Source: Pararhizobium sp. (GTDB lineage: Bacteria; Pseudomonadota; Alphaproteobacteria; Rhizobiales; Rhizobiaceae). Taken from it: a DNA stretch of 64,000 nt. The stretch is from the NCBI GenBank assembly GCA_030655075.1, contig JAURWE010000058.1, positions 186,001 through 250,000 of the forward strand. Direction: 5' to 3'. The position numbers and the translations under genes are program-made. The notes under the pieces are model-generated. The model did no database searches, was not told the DNA's origin, and saw only the letters and a program-made list of their open reading frames with translations. Shown piece by piece: positions 51,861 through 59,976 of this stretch (the stretch's first letter is position 1; every line of letters starts with the position of its first letter).

Positions 51861-53309
51861 ATGTCGAGAACACGCCGGGGCATGGGTAACACGAAGATCA
51901 CAGTCCTGCGCAGACCGCTTGCCGGCCCCATGATCCGTTCGGCGGGCGCTGTTCTTGTCTGCTGTCTCTGTATCGGCTTGCCTGCTCTGGCTCTTTCCCA
52001 GCAAATCCAGAAAGACGAACGGCCAACGGCGGATCAGGCTGTTGCGCAGGATCCGGCCGGTGATCTGACGGTCCGCCGCGACAGCACGAAGACCGAACTG
52101 GAGGAGCTTGCAAAGTCGATCAGCCTCAGCCGCGAGCGTGCAACTGCGCTGCAGCAGGATATTGCCGCGCTAGAAAAGACCAGCGCGTCGCTGCGCACCG
52201 CGATCGTCGATTCCGCGACCCGGCGGACCGATCTTGAAATGAAAGTGTTGGCTGGCGAAAAGAAACTTGACGAGCTCAGAGGCAAGGAATCAGCGGTTCA
52301 TGGCTCGCTCGTTGCGCGACGGGGCGTGCTGGCCGACGTTCTGGCCGCCCTGCAGAGGATGGGCCGCAATCCGCCACCGGCACTTCTGGTGACGCCGGAA
52401 GATGCGCTGTCCTCGGTGCGCAGTGCCATTCTGCTGGGCGCCGTCGTTCCGGGAATCCGCAAGGAAACCGAAGCGCTGACTGCCGATCTGCAGGCACTCG
52501 CCTCGATCCGGCGGGATATTCTGGGAGAAAAGGAAAGCCTCGTCGCCACGATGAATTCCAGCCTGGAGGAAGAAAAGCGAATCGAGCTTCTGCTGGCCGA
52601 GAAGGAAAAACTGAGGCAGCAGAGCACGCAGGACCTGGCGGCAGAGAAGGCGAAAGCCGATGCGCTAGCCGGTCAGGCCACCAGTCTTTCGGGCCTGATC
52701 ACCTCTCTTGAAACGGAGATTGCCTCGGTGCGGGATGCGGCGGCAAACGCAAAGGCGCTGGAGGACGAACGGTCGCGGCTGACGGAGCAGGAGCGGGAGA
52801 AGGCGCGGGATCTGGCACGGACCATGGTGCCCGACAAAAACCGCATTGCCCCGGCATACGAATTTTCGCAATTGCAGAAAAAACTGGCATTGCCCGTGGC
52901 CGGCTCGGTTCTGCGGCAATTCGGCGAGGAAGATGGTACCGGACATCCGTTGCAGGGAATGGTTTTGACCTCGAGCGCCGATGCGCTGGTAACGGCGCCG
53001 GCTGATGGATGGATCGTTTTTAGCGGCAAGTTCCGCAGTTATGGCGAAATGATCATTCTCAATCCGGGCAACGGCTACCACATCGTTATTGCTGGAATGG
53101 ACCGGACGAACGTCAGTCAGGGCCAATTTGTCGTGGCAGGCGAGCCGCTGGCTGTCATGGGTGCAAAAAGAGTGGCAAGTGCTACGGCATTAGCGATGGA
53201 AACAGACAAGCCAACGCTTTACATTGAATTTCGAAAAGATGGAAAACCGGTTGATTCTCGACCTTGGTGGACCTCAACAGACATTGGAAGGGCACGTAAT
53301 GATACGTAG
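51861..53309 (+). CDS. EnvC-like murein hydrolase activator
   Basis: This 482-residue protein has an N-terminal signal/membrane segment (AGAVLVCCLCIGLPALALS, about 28-46), a long coiled coil (about 70-330) and a C-terminal M23/LytM domain (about 350-460). The M23 metal ligands are largely absent (GHPLQGMVLTS and GYHIVIAGM in place of the H-x-x-x-D and H-x-H sites), as in EnvC proteins, which activate amidases rather than cut peptidoglycan. The 3' end overlaps ctpA by 11 bases, suggesting coupling. ATG 51882 is an alternative start. Confidence 0.85.
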   Translation: MSRTRRGMGNTKITVLRRPLAGPMIRSAGAVLVCCLCIGLPALALSQQIQKDERPTADQAVAQDPAGDLTVRRDSTKTELEELAKSISLSRERATALQQDIAALEKTSASLRTAIVDSATRRTDLEMKVLAGEKKLDELRGKESAVHGSLVARRGVLADVLAALQRMGRNPPPALLVTPEDALSSVRSAILLGAVVPGIRKETEALTADLQALASIRRDILGEKESLVATMNSSLEEEKRIELLLAEKEKLRQQSTQDLAAEKAKADALAGQATSLSGLITSLETEIASVRDAAANAKALEDERSRLTEQEREKARDLARTMVPDKNRIAPAYEFSQLQKKLALPVAGSVLRQFGEEDGTGHPLQGMVLTSSADALVTAPADGWIVFSGKFRSYGEMIILNPGNGYHIVIAGMDRTNVSQGQFVVAGEPLAVMGAKRVASATALAMETDKPTLYIEFRKDGKPVDSRPWWTSTDIGRARNDT

Positions 53310-54618
53310 GGTTTCTCTTGTTCTCGTCGGTGCACTGGCAGGCGCGGCCACGATGAGTGTCGTTTATTCTGCGACCGCACCCGCCATAGCTGCCAACCCG
53401 TCGACCTATCGCGAGCTGTCGATCTTCGGCGATGTCTTCGAGCGGGTCCGGGCGCAATATGTGACGCCGCCGCAGGAGGACAAGCTGATCGAAAATGCCA
53501 TCAACGGCATGCTTTCGTCGCTCGACCCCCATTCCAGCTATATGAATGCAACCGACGCTGAGGACATGCGCACGCAGACGCGCGGCGAATTCGGCGGTCT
53601 TGGCATCGAAGTGACGATGGAAGACGAACTCGTCAAGGTCATCACGCCGATCGACGATACACCGGCATCGCGCGCCGGGGTTCTCTCCGGCGACTTCATT
53701 TCGAAGATCGACGGACAGGAAGTCCGTGGCCTGAAGCTCGAAGAAGCTGTCGAAAAGATGCGCGGCGAGGTCAATACGCCGATCAAGCTGACCATTCTGC
53801 GCAAGGGCGCCGACAAGCCGATCGAACTGACAATCCTGCGTGATGTCATTGCCGTGAAGGCCGTGAAGTTCCGTGTCGAGGGCGATGTCGGTTACCTGCG
53901 TGTGATCTCGTTCACCGAAAAGACCTATGACGACCTGCGGGCCGGGATCGAGAAGATCAAGTCGGAAGTTCCGGCCGACAAGCTCAAGGGCTATGTTCTC
54001 GATCTGCGCCTGAATCCGGGTGGTCTGCTCGATCAGGCGATCAACGTGTCGGATGCCTTCCTGGAGCGCGGCGAGGTGGTTTCCACCCGTGGCCGTAACG
54101 AGGACGAAACCCGCCGCTTCAATGCGACCCCCGGTGATCTTGCCGACGGCAAGCCGATCATCGTCATGGTCAATGGCGGTTCGGCATCGGCGTCGGAAAT
54201 CGTGGCCGGCGCGCTGCAGGACCTGCACCGCGCAACGGTTCTTGGAACGCGGTCGTTCGGCAAGGGCTCTGTCCAGACGATCATTCCGATGGGCGAGGCC
54301 GGCGCTCTGCGCCTGACGACGGCGCTCTATTATACGCCATCGGGCAAGTCCATTCAGGGTACGGGCATCACACCTGATATCAAAGTGGACCAGCCGCTGC
54401 CGAAGGAGCTTCAGGGCAAGGTCGAAGCATCAGGCGAATCCAGCCTGCGCGGCCATATCCAGGGCCAGAGCGAAACAGACGAGGGATCCGGCTCCATCGC
54501 GTATGTTCCGCCGGAAGCCAAGGATGACCTGCAGCTGAACTACGCGCTCGAATTGCTGCGCGGCCAGAAGAAGGATCCGTCCTTCCCGGCCAATCCGGAA
54601 AAAGCCGAGGTCAAGTAA
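53299..54618 (+). CDS. ctpA: C-terminal processing peptidase, S41 family
   Basis: This 439-residue periplasmic protease has an N-terminal signal/anchor (VSLVLVGALAGAATMSVVYS, about 4-23), a PDZ domain (about 90-165; GGLGIEVTMEDELVKVITPIDDTPA) and an S41 domain with the catalytic Ser in NGGSASASEIVAG (about 295) and Lys in TRSFGKGSVQT (about 320). CtpA proteins trim or degrade periplasmic substrates, in several species murein hydrolases, consistent with the neighbouring envC-like gene. The ATG at 53299 overlaps the envC-like stop. Confidence 0.93.
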   Translation: MIRRVSLVLVGALAGAATMSVVYSATAPAIAANPSTYRELSIFGDVFERVRAQYVTPPQEDKLIENAINGMLSSLDPHSSYMNATDAEDMRTQTRGEFGGLGIEVTMEDELVKVITPIDDTPASRAGVLSGDFISKIDGQEVRGLKLEEAVEKMRGEVNTPIKLTILRKGADKPIELTILRDVIAVKAVKFRVEGDVGYLRVISFTEKTYDDLRAGIEKIKSEVPADKLKGYVLDLRLNPGGLLDQAINVSDAFLERGEVVSTRGRNEDETRRFNATPGDLADGKPIIVMVNGGSASASEIVAGALQDLHRATVLGTRSFGKGSVQTIIPMGEAGALRLTTALYYTPSGKSIQGTGITPDIKVDQPLPKELQGKVEASGESSLRGHIQGQSETDEGSGSIAYVPPEAKDDLQLNYALELLRGQKKDPSFPANPEKAEVK

Positions 54619-54643
54619 GACCTCGTACCGGACGACGAAATGC

Positions 54644-54676
54644 CGGGTCTGCGGTTGATATCGCGGACCCGTTTTT
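54644..54676 (+). terminator. Rho-independent terminator after ctpA
   Basis: CGGGTCTGCG pairs with CGCGGACCCG (one wobble) around an eight-base loop, followed by TTTTT, 26 bases after the ctpA stop. Confidence 0.82.
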
Positions 54677-54737
54677 ACATGTGAAAGCATGTGTTTCCGC
54701 CGAAAGCCGATCCAGGATTTGAGTGCAAGGGGCATCC

Positions 54738-55946
54738 TTGGAAACCGATCTCAACGCACCCATAGGTCAGAATCGCAAATCTGCTCCGGCACGCCGGTTG
54801 GGCGGCGGGTCGCGCTGGCGTTACGGCGCCGGCTTGGCTGTCATCGCTCTTGTGGCGGGATCGGCATGGGTTGCCATTTTGCCGAGCGGGTTGCGCTCCG
54901 TAGCTGAGACCGTGCCGGAGGTTAAAACCGAGCCTGTGCCGGTGGAGACGGCGGAGGATGTTTCGAAGAAACCGGATGCTCAGGAGAAGCAGGGTCTACA
55001 ACGCCAAAGCGGTCTTTCGGGCGCAAAGGTCGAGGAAACGCTGACCAACGACGGGTCGATCGTCCGCAAGTTCTCACCGGGTACGCGAGACGAAGATGGG
55101 CCGGTCATTCTTGGAACGGGCCGAACCAGGGGTCAGGATCTGAAGCAGGCGTCCTTTCCGAATGATGATCTTCTCGAGGATAGCGCCGATGGCCGTCTGC
55201 CGATCACCGGGCCTGACGGTTTGCGGCCGCTGGACCAGTATGCGCGTCCCTGGTCGGGTGCGCGGGGCACACGTATCGCCATCGTCGTCGGTGGCCTGGG
55301 CCTGAGCCAGACCGGTACACAGCGCGCCATTCGCGAACTGCCGGAAGAGATCACGCTCGGTTTTGCCGCAAGCGGCAACAGTCTGCAGCGCTGGATGCAG
55401 CAAGCCCGGCAGGGTGGCCATGAAATTCTCCTACAGATTCCTTTCGAGCCGTTCGATTACCCTGATAACAATCCGGGCCCCAACACGCTTCGGGTCGGTC
55501 TGGATGCCAAACAGAATCTGTCGCAGCTTCATCAGTCTATGGCAGAGATCACCAATTATACCGGGATCATGAACTTTCTCGGCGGGCGTTTCCTGTCCGA
55601 TGCCGATGCGCTTGAGCCTGTGATGCGCGACCTGTCAAAACGCGGATTGCTGTTTCTGGACGACGGCACCTCAGCGCAGTCGTTGACCGGAACGCTGGCT
55701 TCGACCTTAAGGGTCCCACATGCCTTTGGCGACGTTGTGCTGGATGGGCAGATCAACAAGACGGCGATCCTGACCAAGCTTGACGAACTGGAACGGATTG
55801 CGCTGCGCAAGGGTACAGCGATCGGCACCGCCTCGGCCTTTGACGAGAGTGTGGATGCGATTGCCGAATGGAGCGCCGAGGCTGCAAAGCGCGGCATCGA
55901 GATCGTCGGCGTGTCGGCGGCCGTCAATGATCCCCAGCAGCAATAA
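54738..55946 (+). CDS. Divergent polysaccharide deacetylase family protein
   Basis: This protein of about 402 residues has one N-terminal membrane anchor (YGAGLAVIALVAGSAWVAILP), a Pro/Glu-rich linker and a C-terminal divergent polysaccharide deacetylase domain (about 165-395; IAIVVGGLGLSQTGTQRAI, LQIPFEPFDYPDNNPG, GIMNFLGGRFLSD, LFLDDGTSAQS). The family (DUF610/YibQ type) is probably periplasmic; its substrate is not settled. The TTG at 54738 has AAGGGG 6 bases upstream; a GTG at 54723 is an alternative. Confidence 0.83.
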   Translation: METDLNAPIGQNRKSAPARRLGGGSRWRYGAGLAVIALVAGSAWVAILPSGLRSVAETVPEVKTEPVPVETAEDVSKKPDAQEKQGLQRQSGLSGAKVEETLTNDGSIVRKFSPGTRDEDGPVILGTGRTRGQDLKQASFPNDDLLEDSADGRLPITGPDGLRPLDQYARPWSGARGTRIAIVVGGLGLSQTGTQRAIRELPEEITLGFAASGNSLQRWMQQARQGGHEILLQIPFEPFDYPDNNPGPNTLRVGLDAKQNLSQLHQSMAEITNYTGIMNFLGGRFLSDADALEPVMRDLSKRGLLFLDDGTSAQSLTGTLASTLRVPHAFGDVVLDGQINKTAILTKLDELERIALRKGTAIGTASAFDESVDAIAEWSAEAAKRGIEIVGVSAAVNDPQQQ

Positions 55947-55982
55947 GCGTCCAAGACCCAAGAACAAGGACTGCGCAAAGCT

Positions 55983-56507
55983 ATGAGCAAGGACAAGAAG
56001 ACCATGAAAGCCGAAGATTTGCCCTACCGTCCCTGCGTCGGCATCATGGTTCTCAATCGCCAGGGGCTGGTTTGGGCCGGGCGGCGCATCCCCATCGGCA
56101 ATTCGGAATATGACGGCTCGCCGCAGCTTTGGCAGATGCCGCAAGGCGGCATCGACAAGGATGAGGATCCGCTGAAGGCGGCCTACCGCGAGCTTTACGA
56201 AGAGACGGGCATGAAGACCGTCACCCTGCTTGCTGAAGCGCCCGGCTGGATCAACTACGATCTGCCAGCGCATCTGATCGGTATCGGCCTCAAGGGCAAG
56301 TTCCGGGGTCAGACGCAACGCTGGTTCGCGTTCCGCTTCGACGGGGACGATACCGAGATCGCCATCAATCCTCCCCCAGGCGGCCATGAGGCCGAGTTTG
56401 AAGAGTGGGCATGGAAACCGATGGGTGAGTTGCCCGGATTGATCGTTTCCTTCAAGCGCGGGGTCTACGATAAGGTCGTTGCGGCATTTTCCCATCTTGC
56501 TGCCTGA
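55983..56507 (+). CDS. rppH: RNA pyrophosphohydrolase
   Basis: This 174-residue Nudix enzyme has the box GGIDKDEDPLKAAYRELYEETGM (given here only by position, about 53-75, key residues Gly, Glu, Arg-Glu and Glu-Glu) and RppH marks YRPCVGIMVLNRQG, WQMPQGG and FEEWAWKPMGELPGLIVSFKR. It removes pyrophosphate from triphosphorylated 5' ends of RNA, starting decay. ATG at 55983 is used; the second Met (MKAEDLPYRP) is possible. Confidence 0.95.
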   Translation: MSKDKKTMKAEDLPYRPCVGIMVLNRQGLVWAGRRIPIGNSEYDGSPQLWQMPQGGIDKDEDPLKAAYRELYEETGMKTVTLLAEAPGWINYDLPAHLIGIGLKGKFRGQTQRWFAFRFDGDDTEIAINPPPGGHEAEFEEWAWKPMGELPGLIVSFKRGVYDKVVAAFSHLAA

Positions 56508-56699
56508 TTGCAATCAGGCTTGCGTGTGACCTTAAAATGCACCGCTTATAGTTGATTTTCTGCGTGCATTTAACCAAAAGTTGACATCCTGCCTGAAAGG
56601 GCCTAGAGGACCGTTGTCGATATTTGCTTGACTGGCTTTTGTTATTGCGCGCCTTGCGGTGCGCCCTGGACGAACTCTCCTTTCAAAATCGAGAATACC

Positions 56700-56725
56700 A
56701 CCTGCCCTGCATGTGCAAGGCAGGT
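56700..56725 (+). promoter_or_regulatory. Stem-loop in the cold-shock gene leader
   Basis: ACCTGCC and GGCAGGT (56700-56706, 56719-56725) form a 7-bp stem; the loop can pair further (TGCA-TG-TGCA). It ends 29 bases before the csp start codon. Cold-shock genes often have structured leaders that act as RNA thermosensors. The rest of the 247-base gap upstream shows no gene. Confidence 0.5.
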
Positions 56726-56754
56726 CTTTCAACGTTGCTACGAAAGGGTTCATC

Positions 56755-56964
56755 ATGACCACTGGCACAGTTAAATGGTTCAATTCCACCAAGGGCTTCG
56801 GCTTCATTCAGCCTGACAACGGCGACGCCGATGTTTTCGTACACATCTCGGCCGTAGAACGTGCCGGCATGCGCGAAATCGTCGAAGGCCAGAAGCTTGG
56901 CTACGAGATGGAACGTGACAACAAGTCGGGCAAGATGTCCGCTTGCAAGCTCACAGCCGCCTGA
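56755..56964 (+). CDS. cspA: Cold-shock protein, CspA family
   Basis: This 69-residue single cold-shock domain has RNP1 KGFGFI and RNP2 VFVHI, and starts TTGTVKWFNSTKGFGF. It binds single-stranded nucleic acid as an RNA chaperone. GAAAGGG lies about 7 bases before the ATG at 56755; longer in-frame starts lie inside the leader hairpin. A strong terminator follows. Confidence 0.96.
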   Translation: MTTGTVKWFNSTKGFGFIQPDNGDADVFVHISAVERAGMREIVEGQKLGYEMERDNKSGKMSACKLTAA

Positions 56965-57015
56965 TTGGCAGCTGCAGCAGCCGTTGTGTGAACACCGGCG
57001 CCTGCGCGCTACTCT

Positions 57016-57045
57016 AAAAAGGCCAGGCTGATGTCTGGCCTTTTT
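57016..57045 (+). terminator. Rho-independent terminator after cspA
   Basis: AAAAAGGCCAG pairs with CTGGCCTTTTT around an eight-base loop, 52 bases after the cspA stop. Confidence 0.92.
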
Positions 57046-57133
57046 GACGGATGGAGCATTCGTATTCGCTTCGTCGCCGACCCGCCCGGATCTTTTGGCG
57101 GCACAATTGGCTAAGCCATTTTAGGAATCCGTC

Positions 57134-57376
57134 ATGCGCCCGACAAGGTGGAGTGAAACCGTCAACCTCGTCCTGAAGCCAGGAGAGGTGCGTTCGTTCA
57201 AGAATCCGGTGGAAGCACTGGAGTTTCTCGATGGTCCTTGGCCGGACAGCCCTGGCCCGCGTCATGCGGCGGCCCGGCGGTTCTGCCGCGCAGCCATTGC
57301 CGGAAATAAGTCTTCCGAAGATGCCCGCAAGGTTTTCATCGAGGCCGCTCAGGAAGCCAATATCAAGGCACAGTAA
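57134..57376 (+). CDS. DUF982 protein
   Basis: This 80-residue protein fits DUF982, a small family expanded in rhizobia: WSETVNLVLKPGEVRSFKNPVEALEFLDGPWP, HAAARRFCRAAIAG and a C-terminal ARKVFIEAAQEANI helix. No function is known. It stands alone between the csp terminator and the next hypothetical gene; no clear Shine-Dalgarno site is seen. Confidence 0.75.
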   Translation: MRPTRWSETVNLVLKPGEVRSFKNPVEALEFLDGPWPDSPGPRHAAARRFCRAAIAGNKSSEDARKVFIEAAQEANIKAQ

Positions 57377-57502
57377 GTATACCGGCATTCGCAGCGCCCT
57401 GGTCCATGGAGCGCGCGCCGATTTCAAGGCCAGCCTTCATGCTGGATTCTTCAACATCCGGATATGTTGCGACATACCCTTCGAGACAGAGCTAGGACGA
57501 CC

Positions 57503-57877
57503 GTGACAGACAAGGGTGATAAGGAATTCAACGCCAAGATTCACATGCTGAGCGTTGAGTATTCGGGAACTGCCAAGGGAAAACGCGTCACGCATTTTTT
57601 CTCCTCCGAGGCTGAAGCCCGCGAGCAGTTCGATCTCGTTGAAGCCAAGGGCAAATATACCTGGATCTGCGATCGCATCAGCAGCTCCGGCCTCGAAGCA
57701 GACGCCGACGTCTGGTATGCCTTCGACTGGTCTCCGAAGCTGAAGTATGCCTATCCCTCGACGGGCCGTGGCAACGGCTACAAGTCCACTGATACCAAAG
57801 GCCTGATGAAGAAGCTGCCGCAGCGCTACACGCCGCTCGACCCGAGCTACGTGCGCCCGAAGCTGAAGGGCCAATAA
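57503..57877 (+). CDS. Conserved hypothetical protein
   Basis: The GTG at 57503 with AGGAC a few bases upstream gives 124 residues. The protein is soluble, with aromatic-rich C-terminal half (DVWYAFDWSPKLKYAYPSTGRGNGYKS) and a conserved-looking SGTAKGKRVTHFFSSEAEAREQFDLVEAKGKYTWICDRI (named by position, about 18-55). No family is recognised. An earlier in-frame start at 57464 is possible. A terminator follows at 57949. Confidence 0.65.
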   Translation: MTDKGDKEFNAKIHMLSVEYSGTAKGKRVTHFFSSEAEAREQFDLVEAKGKYTWICDRISSSGLEADADVWYAFDWSPKLKYAYPSTGRGNGYKSTDTKGLMKKLPQRYTPLDPSYVRPKLKGQ

Positions 57878-57948
57878 AGGTGATGTGACCTTTACGGTCA
57901 GCTTTTCCGTTTCCTGCCGTTTCTATCCAGTCTTACAATCTGCTTTAC

Positions 57949-57983
57949 AGGCCGGCGCCGCAGCATTGCACGCCGGCCTTTTT
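57949..57983 (+). terminator. Rho-independent terminator
   Basis: AGGCCGGCG pairs with CGCCGGCCT around a 13-base loop, followed by TTTTT, 71 bases after the hypothetical gene and before the deoR promoter region. Confidence 0.85.
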
Positions 57984-58010
57984 CTGTATGCCGCCATTTC
58001 AAAGATTTGT

Positions 58011-58026
58011 TGTAATCCTAACAAAA
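58011..58026 (+). promoter_or_regulatory. Candidate DeoR operator upstream of deoR
   Basis: TGTAATCCTAACAAAA, inside the imperfect palindrome ATTTGTT-N8-AACAAAA, shares 13 of 16 positions with the copy before deoC at 58869. It lies 49-64 bases upstream of the deoR start. Confidence 0.6.
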
Positions 58027-58074
58027 TCTGATAGCCGTTAAGCTCCGAAACATGTTTCCAGGAGCTCCTCCCTT

Positions 58075-58821
58075 ATGGCCAGCCGCAAACAGAGCCGTAT
58101 CCTGCTGTTGACCAGCGCTCTGGCCGAGCGGCGTGTCATTCATTTCAAGGATGCTGCGGAGCTTATGGGCGTATCGGAAATGACGGTGCGGCGCGATGTC
58201 AGCGACAACCCGGATCTTTTCGGCTTTCTGGGCGGACATATCGTCCCGGCCACCGATGTCGAGCCCGACGCGCCTTACGAGCTTTCCCGGGCGGCGGACA
58301 GTCACGCAGCAGCCAAGAAGCAGGCCTGCAGTCACGCGGTCAAATATATCCGGGCCGAAGAGACGGTCTTCGTCGATTGCGGTACGACACTTGGTTATCT
58401 GATTGATCTGCTGCCAGCCGAACTTCCCCTCACAGTCGTCTGTTATGCACTGAACATTGCCGAAAAACTGGCAAGGCGGCCGAATGTCGCCCTGATCATG
58501 ATTGGCGGTCTCTATCATCCTGCTTCCGCGTCCTTCTCCGGAAATCCGGGGCTCGAGACGCTCGGCTATCTGGGTATCAATGTCGCCTTCCTGTCTGCGG
58601 CTGGAATTGATTCAAAGCGTGGTGCGACCTGCGCGAATTTTCATGAGGCTGAGATCAAGCGTAAGGTCATTTCTCTTGCGCGCAAAAACGTCCTCGTGGC
58701 CGACAGCAGCAAGATCGGCAAACTGAAACCCGCCTTTTTCGCCGATTTATCGGCCTTTGACGCCATCATTACCGAGAACGGCGACTTCACTGCTTTGCCG
58801 GAAAATTCGCTCGCCGAATAG
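58075..58821 (+). CDS. deoR: DeoR-family transcriptional regulator
   Basis: This 248-residue protein has an N-terminal helix-turn-helix (FKDAAELMGVSEMTVRRDV, about 23-41) and a C-terminal DeoR sugar-phosphate-sensing domain (TVFVDCGTTLGYLIDLLP, LIMIGGLYHPASASFSG, NVLVADSSKIGKLKPAFFADL). Position directly before deoC and a shared motif before both genes suggest it represses the deo operon and itself, with a deoxyribose phosphate as likely inducer. Confidence 0.9.
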   Translation: MASRKQSRILLLTSALAERRVIHFKDAAELMGVSEMTVRRDVSDNPDLFGFLGGHIVPATDVEPDAPYELSRAADSHAAAKKQACSHAVKYIRAEETVFVDCGTTLGYLIDLLPAELPLTVVCYALNIAEKLARRPNVALIMIGGLYHPASASFSGNPGLETLGYLGINVAFLSAAGIDSKRGATCANFHEAEIKRKVISLARKNVLVADSSKIGKLKPAFFADLSAFDAIITENGDFTALPENSLAE

Positions 58822-58848
58822 GCGTTCCGGCTTTATCGAAGGTAGTGC

Positions 58849-58884
58849 TTGACCCTTTTCAGTTTTGGTGTAATAGTCACAAAA
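58849..58884 (+). promoter_or_regulatory. Promoter and overlapping candidate DeoR operator of deoC
   Basis: TTGACC (58849-58854), 16-base spacer and TAATAG (58871-58876) form a promoter. The -10 lies inside TGTAATAGTCACAAAA (58869-58884), which matches the motif upstream of deoR. Binding there would block RNA polymerase. Inverted arms TTTTGGTG and CACAAAA flank the centre. Confidence 0.6.
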
Positions 58885-58944
58885 AATTGAGACTAAAACA
58901 ACAAAGCGTCCTTGTTGAAAACGAGGATGCCCTGGGAGGGTTCC

Positions 58945-59976
58945 TTGGTCACCGCTGTTGAAAGTGTGATTCCCGTGCGGAGCCACGATGCCAAGGCGCA
59001 TCCGCCCGAGCCTGCAGGCGGTCACAATCTTCCCCGCAATCCCGGTATGGAGCTTGATCTTTCCTGGGTGCTGGATGCGCGCGTCAATCTGTCTGCCGCC
59101 GAGCGCCGGGTCGCGACGCTGCCGGGCCGCCGGACCGTCAAGAAGGATGCGCAGGCTGCCTGGCTGCTGAAGGCTGTGACCTGCATCGATCTGACGACGC
59201 TGAATGGCGACGACACGACCGAACGCGTCAAGCGGCTGTGCGCCAAGGCGATGACCCCGATTCGCCAGGATCTTCTTGATGCACTCGGCATGGGCAACCG
59301 GTCGATCACCACGGGCGCCATCTGCGTCTATCACCGCTTTGTCGGCACGGCCGTGGAGGCTCTCGGAGATTCCGGCATTCCCGTTGCTGCCGTATCGACC
59401 GGCTTTCCGGCGGGTCTCAGCCCGCATCATCTGAAGGTCAAGGAAATCGAGGCTTCGGTCGCCGACGGCGCCAAGGAAATCGATATCGTCATCACCCGCG
59501 AGCATGTGCTGACCGGCAATTGGACGGCGCTTTACGACGAGATGAGGGATTACCGTGCCGCCTGCGGCGAGGCGCATGTCAAGGCGATCCTGGCGACCGG
59601 CGATCTCAAGACGCTGCGCAACGTCGCCAAGGCCTCGCTGATCTGCATGATGGCTGGCGCCGACTTCATCAAGACCTCGACCGGCAAGGAAGGCGTCAAC
59701 GCGACGCTTGCCGTAACGCTGGTGATGCTGCGGATGATCCGGGCCTATCAGGAGCGCACCGGTTTCAAGGTTGGCTACAAGCCGGCCGGTGGCATTTCGG
59801 CTGCCAAGGACATTCTCAACTACCAGTTCCTGATGAAGGAAGAGCTCGGGCGGGAGTGGCTTGAGCCTGACCTGTTCCGCGTCGGCGCTTCAAGCCTGCT
59901 GGCCGATATCGAGCGCCAGCTGGAACATCACCTCACCGGCGCCTATTCGGCCTTCAACAGACACCCGATCGGATGA
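58945..59976 (+). CDS. deoC: Deoxyribose-phosphate aldolase
   Basis: This protein of about 343 residues is a class I aldolase cleaving 2-deoxyribose 5-phosphate to acetaldehyde and glyceraldehyde 3-phosphate. The Schiff-base Lys is in ADFIKTSTGKEG, with the second Lys in FKVGYKPAGGIS; CIDLTTLNGDDT and VSTGFPAG also fit. It is longer than E. coli DeoC, of the long-form type. The TTG at 58945 has GGGAGGG 4 bases upstream; the in-frame ATG 58927 lies before that site. It overlaps the aldehyde dehydrogenase gene by ATGA. Confidence 0.93.
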   Translation: MVTAVESVIPVRSHDAKAHPPEPAGGHNLPRNPGMELDLSWVLDARVNLSAAERRVATLPGRRTVKKDAQAAWLLKAVTCIDLTTLNGDDTTERVKRLCAKAMTPIRQDLLDALGMGNRSITTGAICVYHRFVGTAVEALGDSGIPVAAVSTGFPAGLSPHHLKVKEIEASVADGAKEIDIVITREHVLTGNWTALYDEMRDYRAACGEAHVKAILATGDLKTLRNVAKASLICMMAGADFIKTSTGKEGVNATLAVTLVMLRMIRAYQERTGFKVGYKPAGGISAAKDILNYQFLMKEELGREWLEPDLFRVGASSLLADIERQLEHHLTGAYSAFNRHPIG

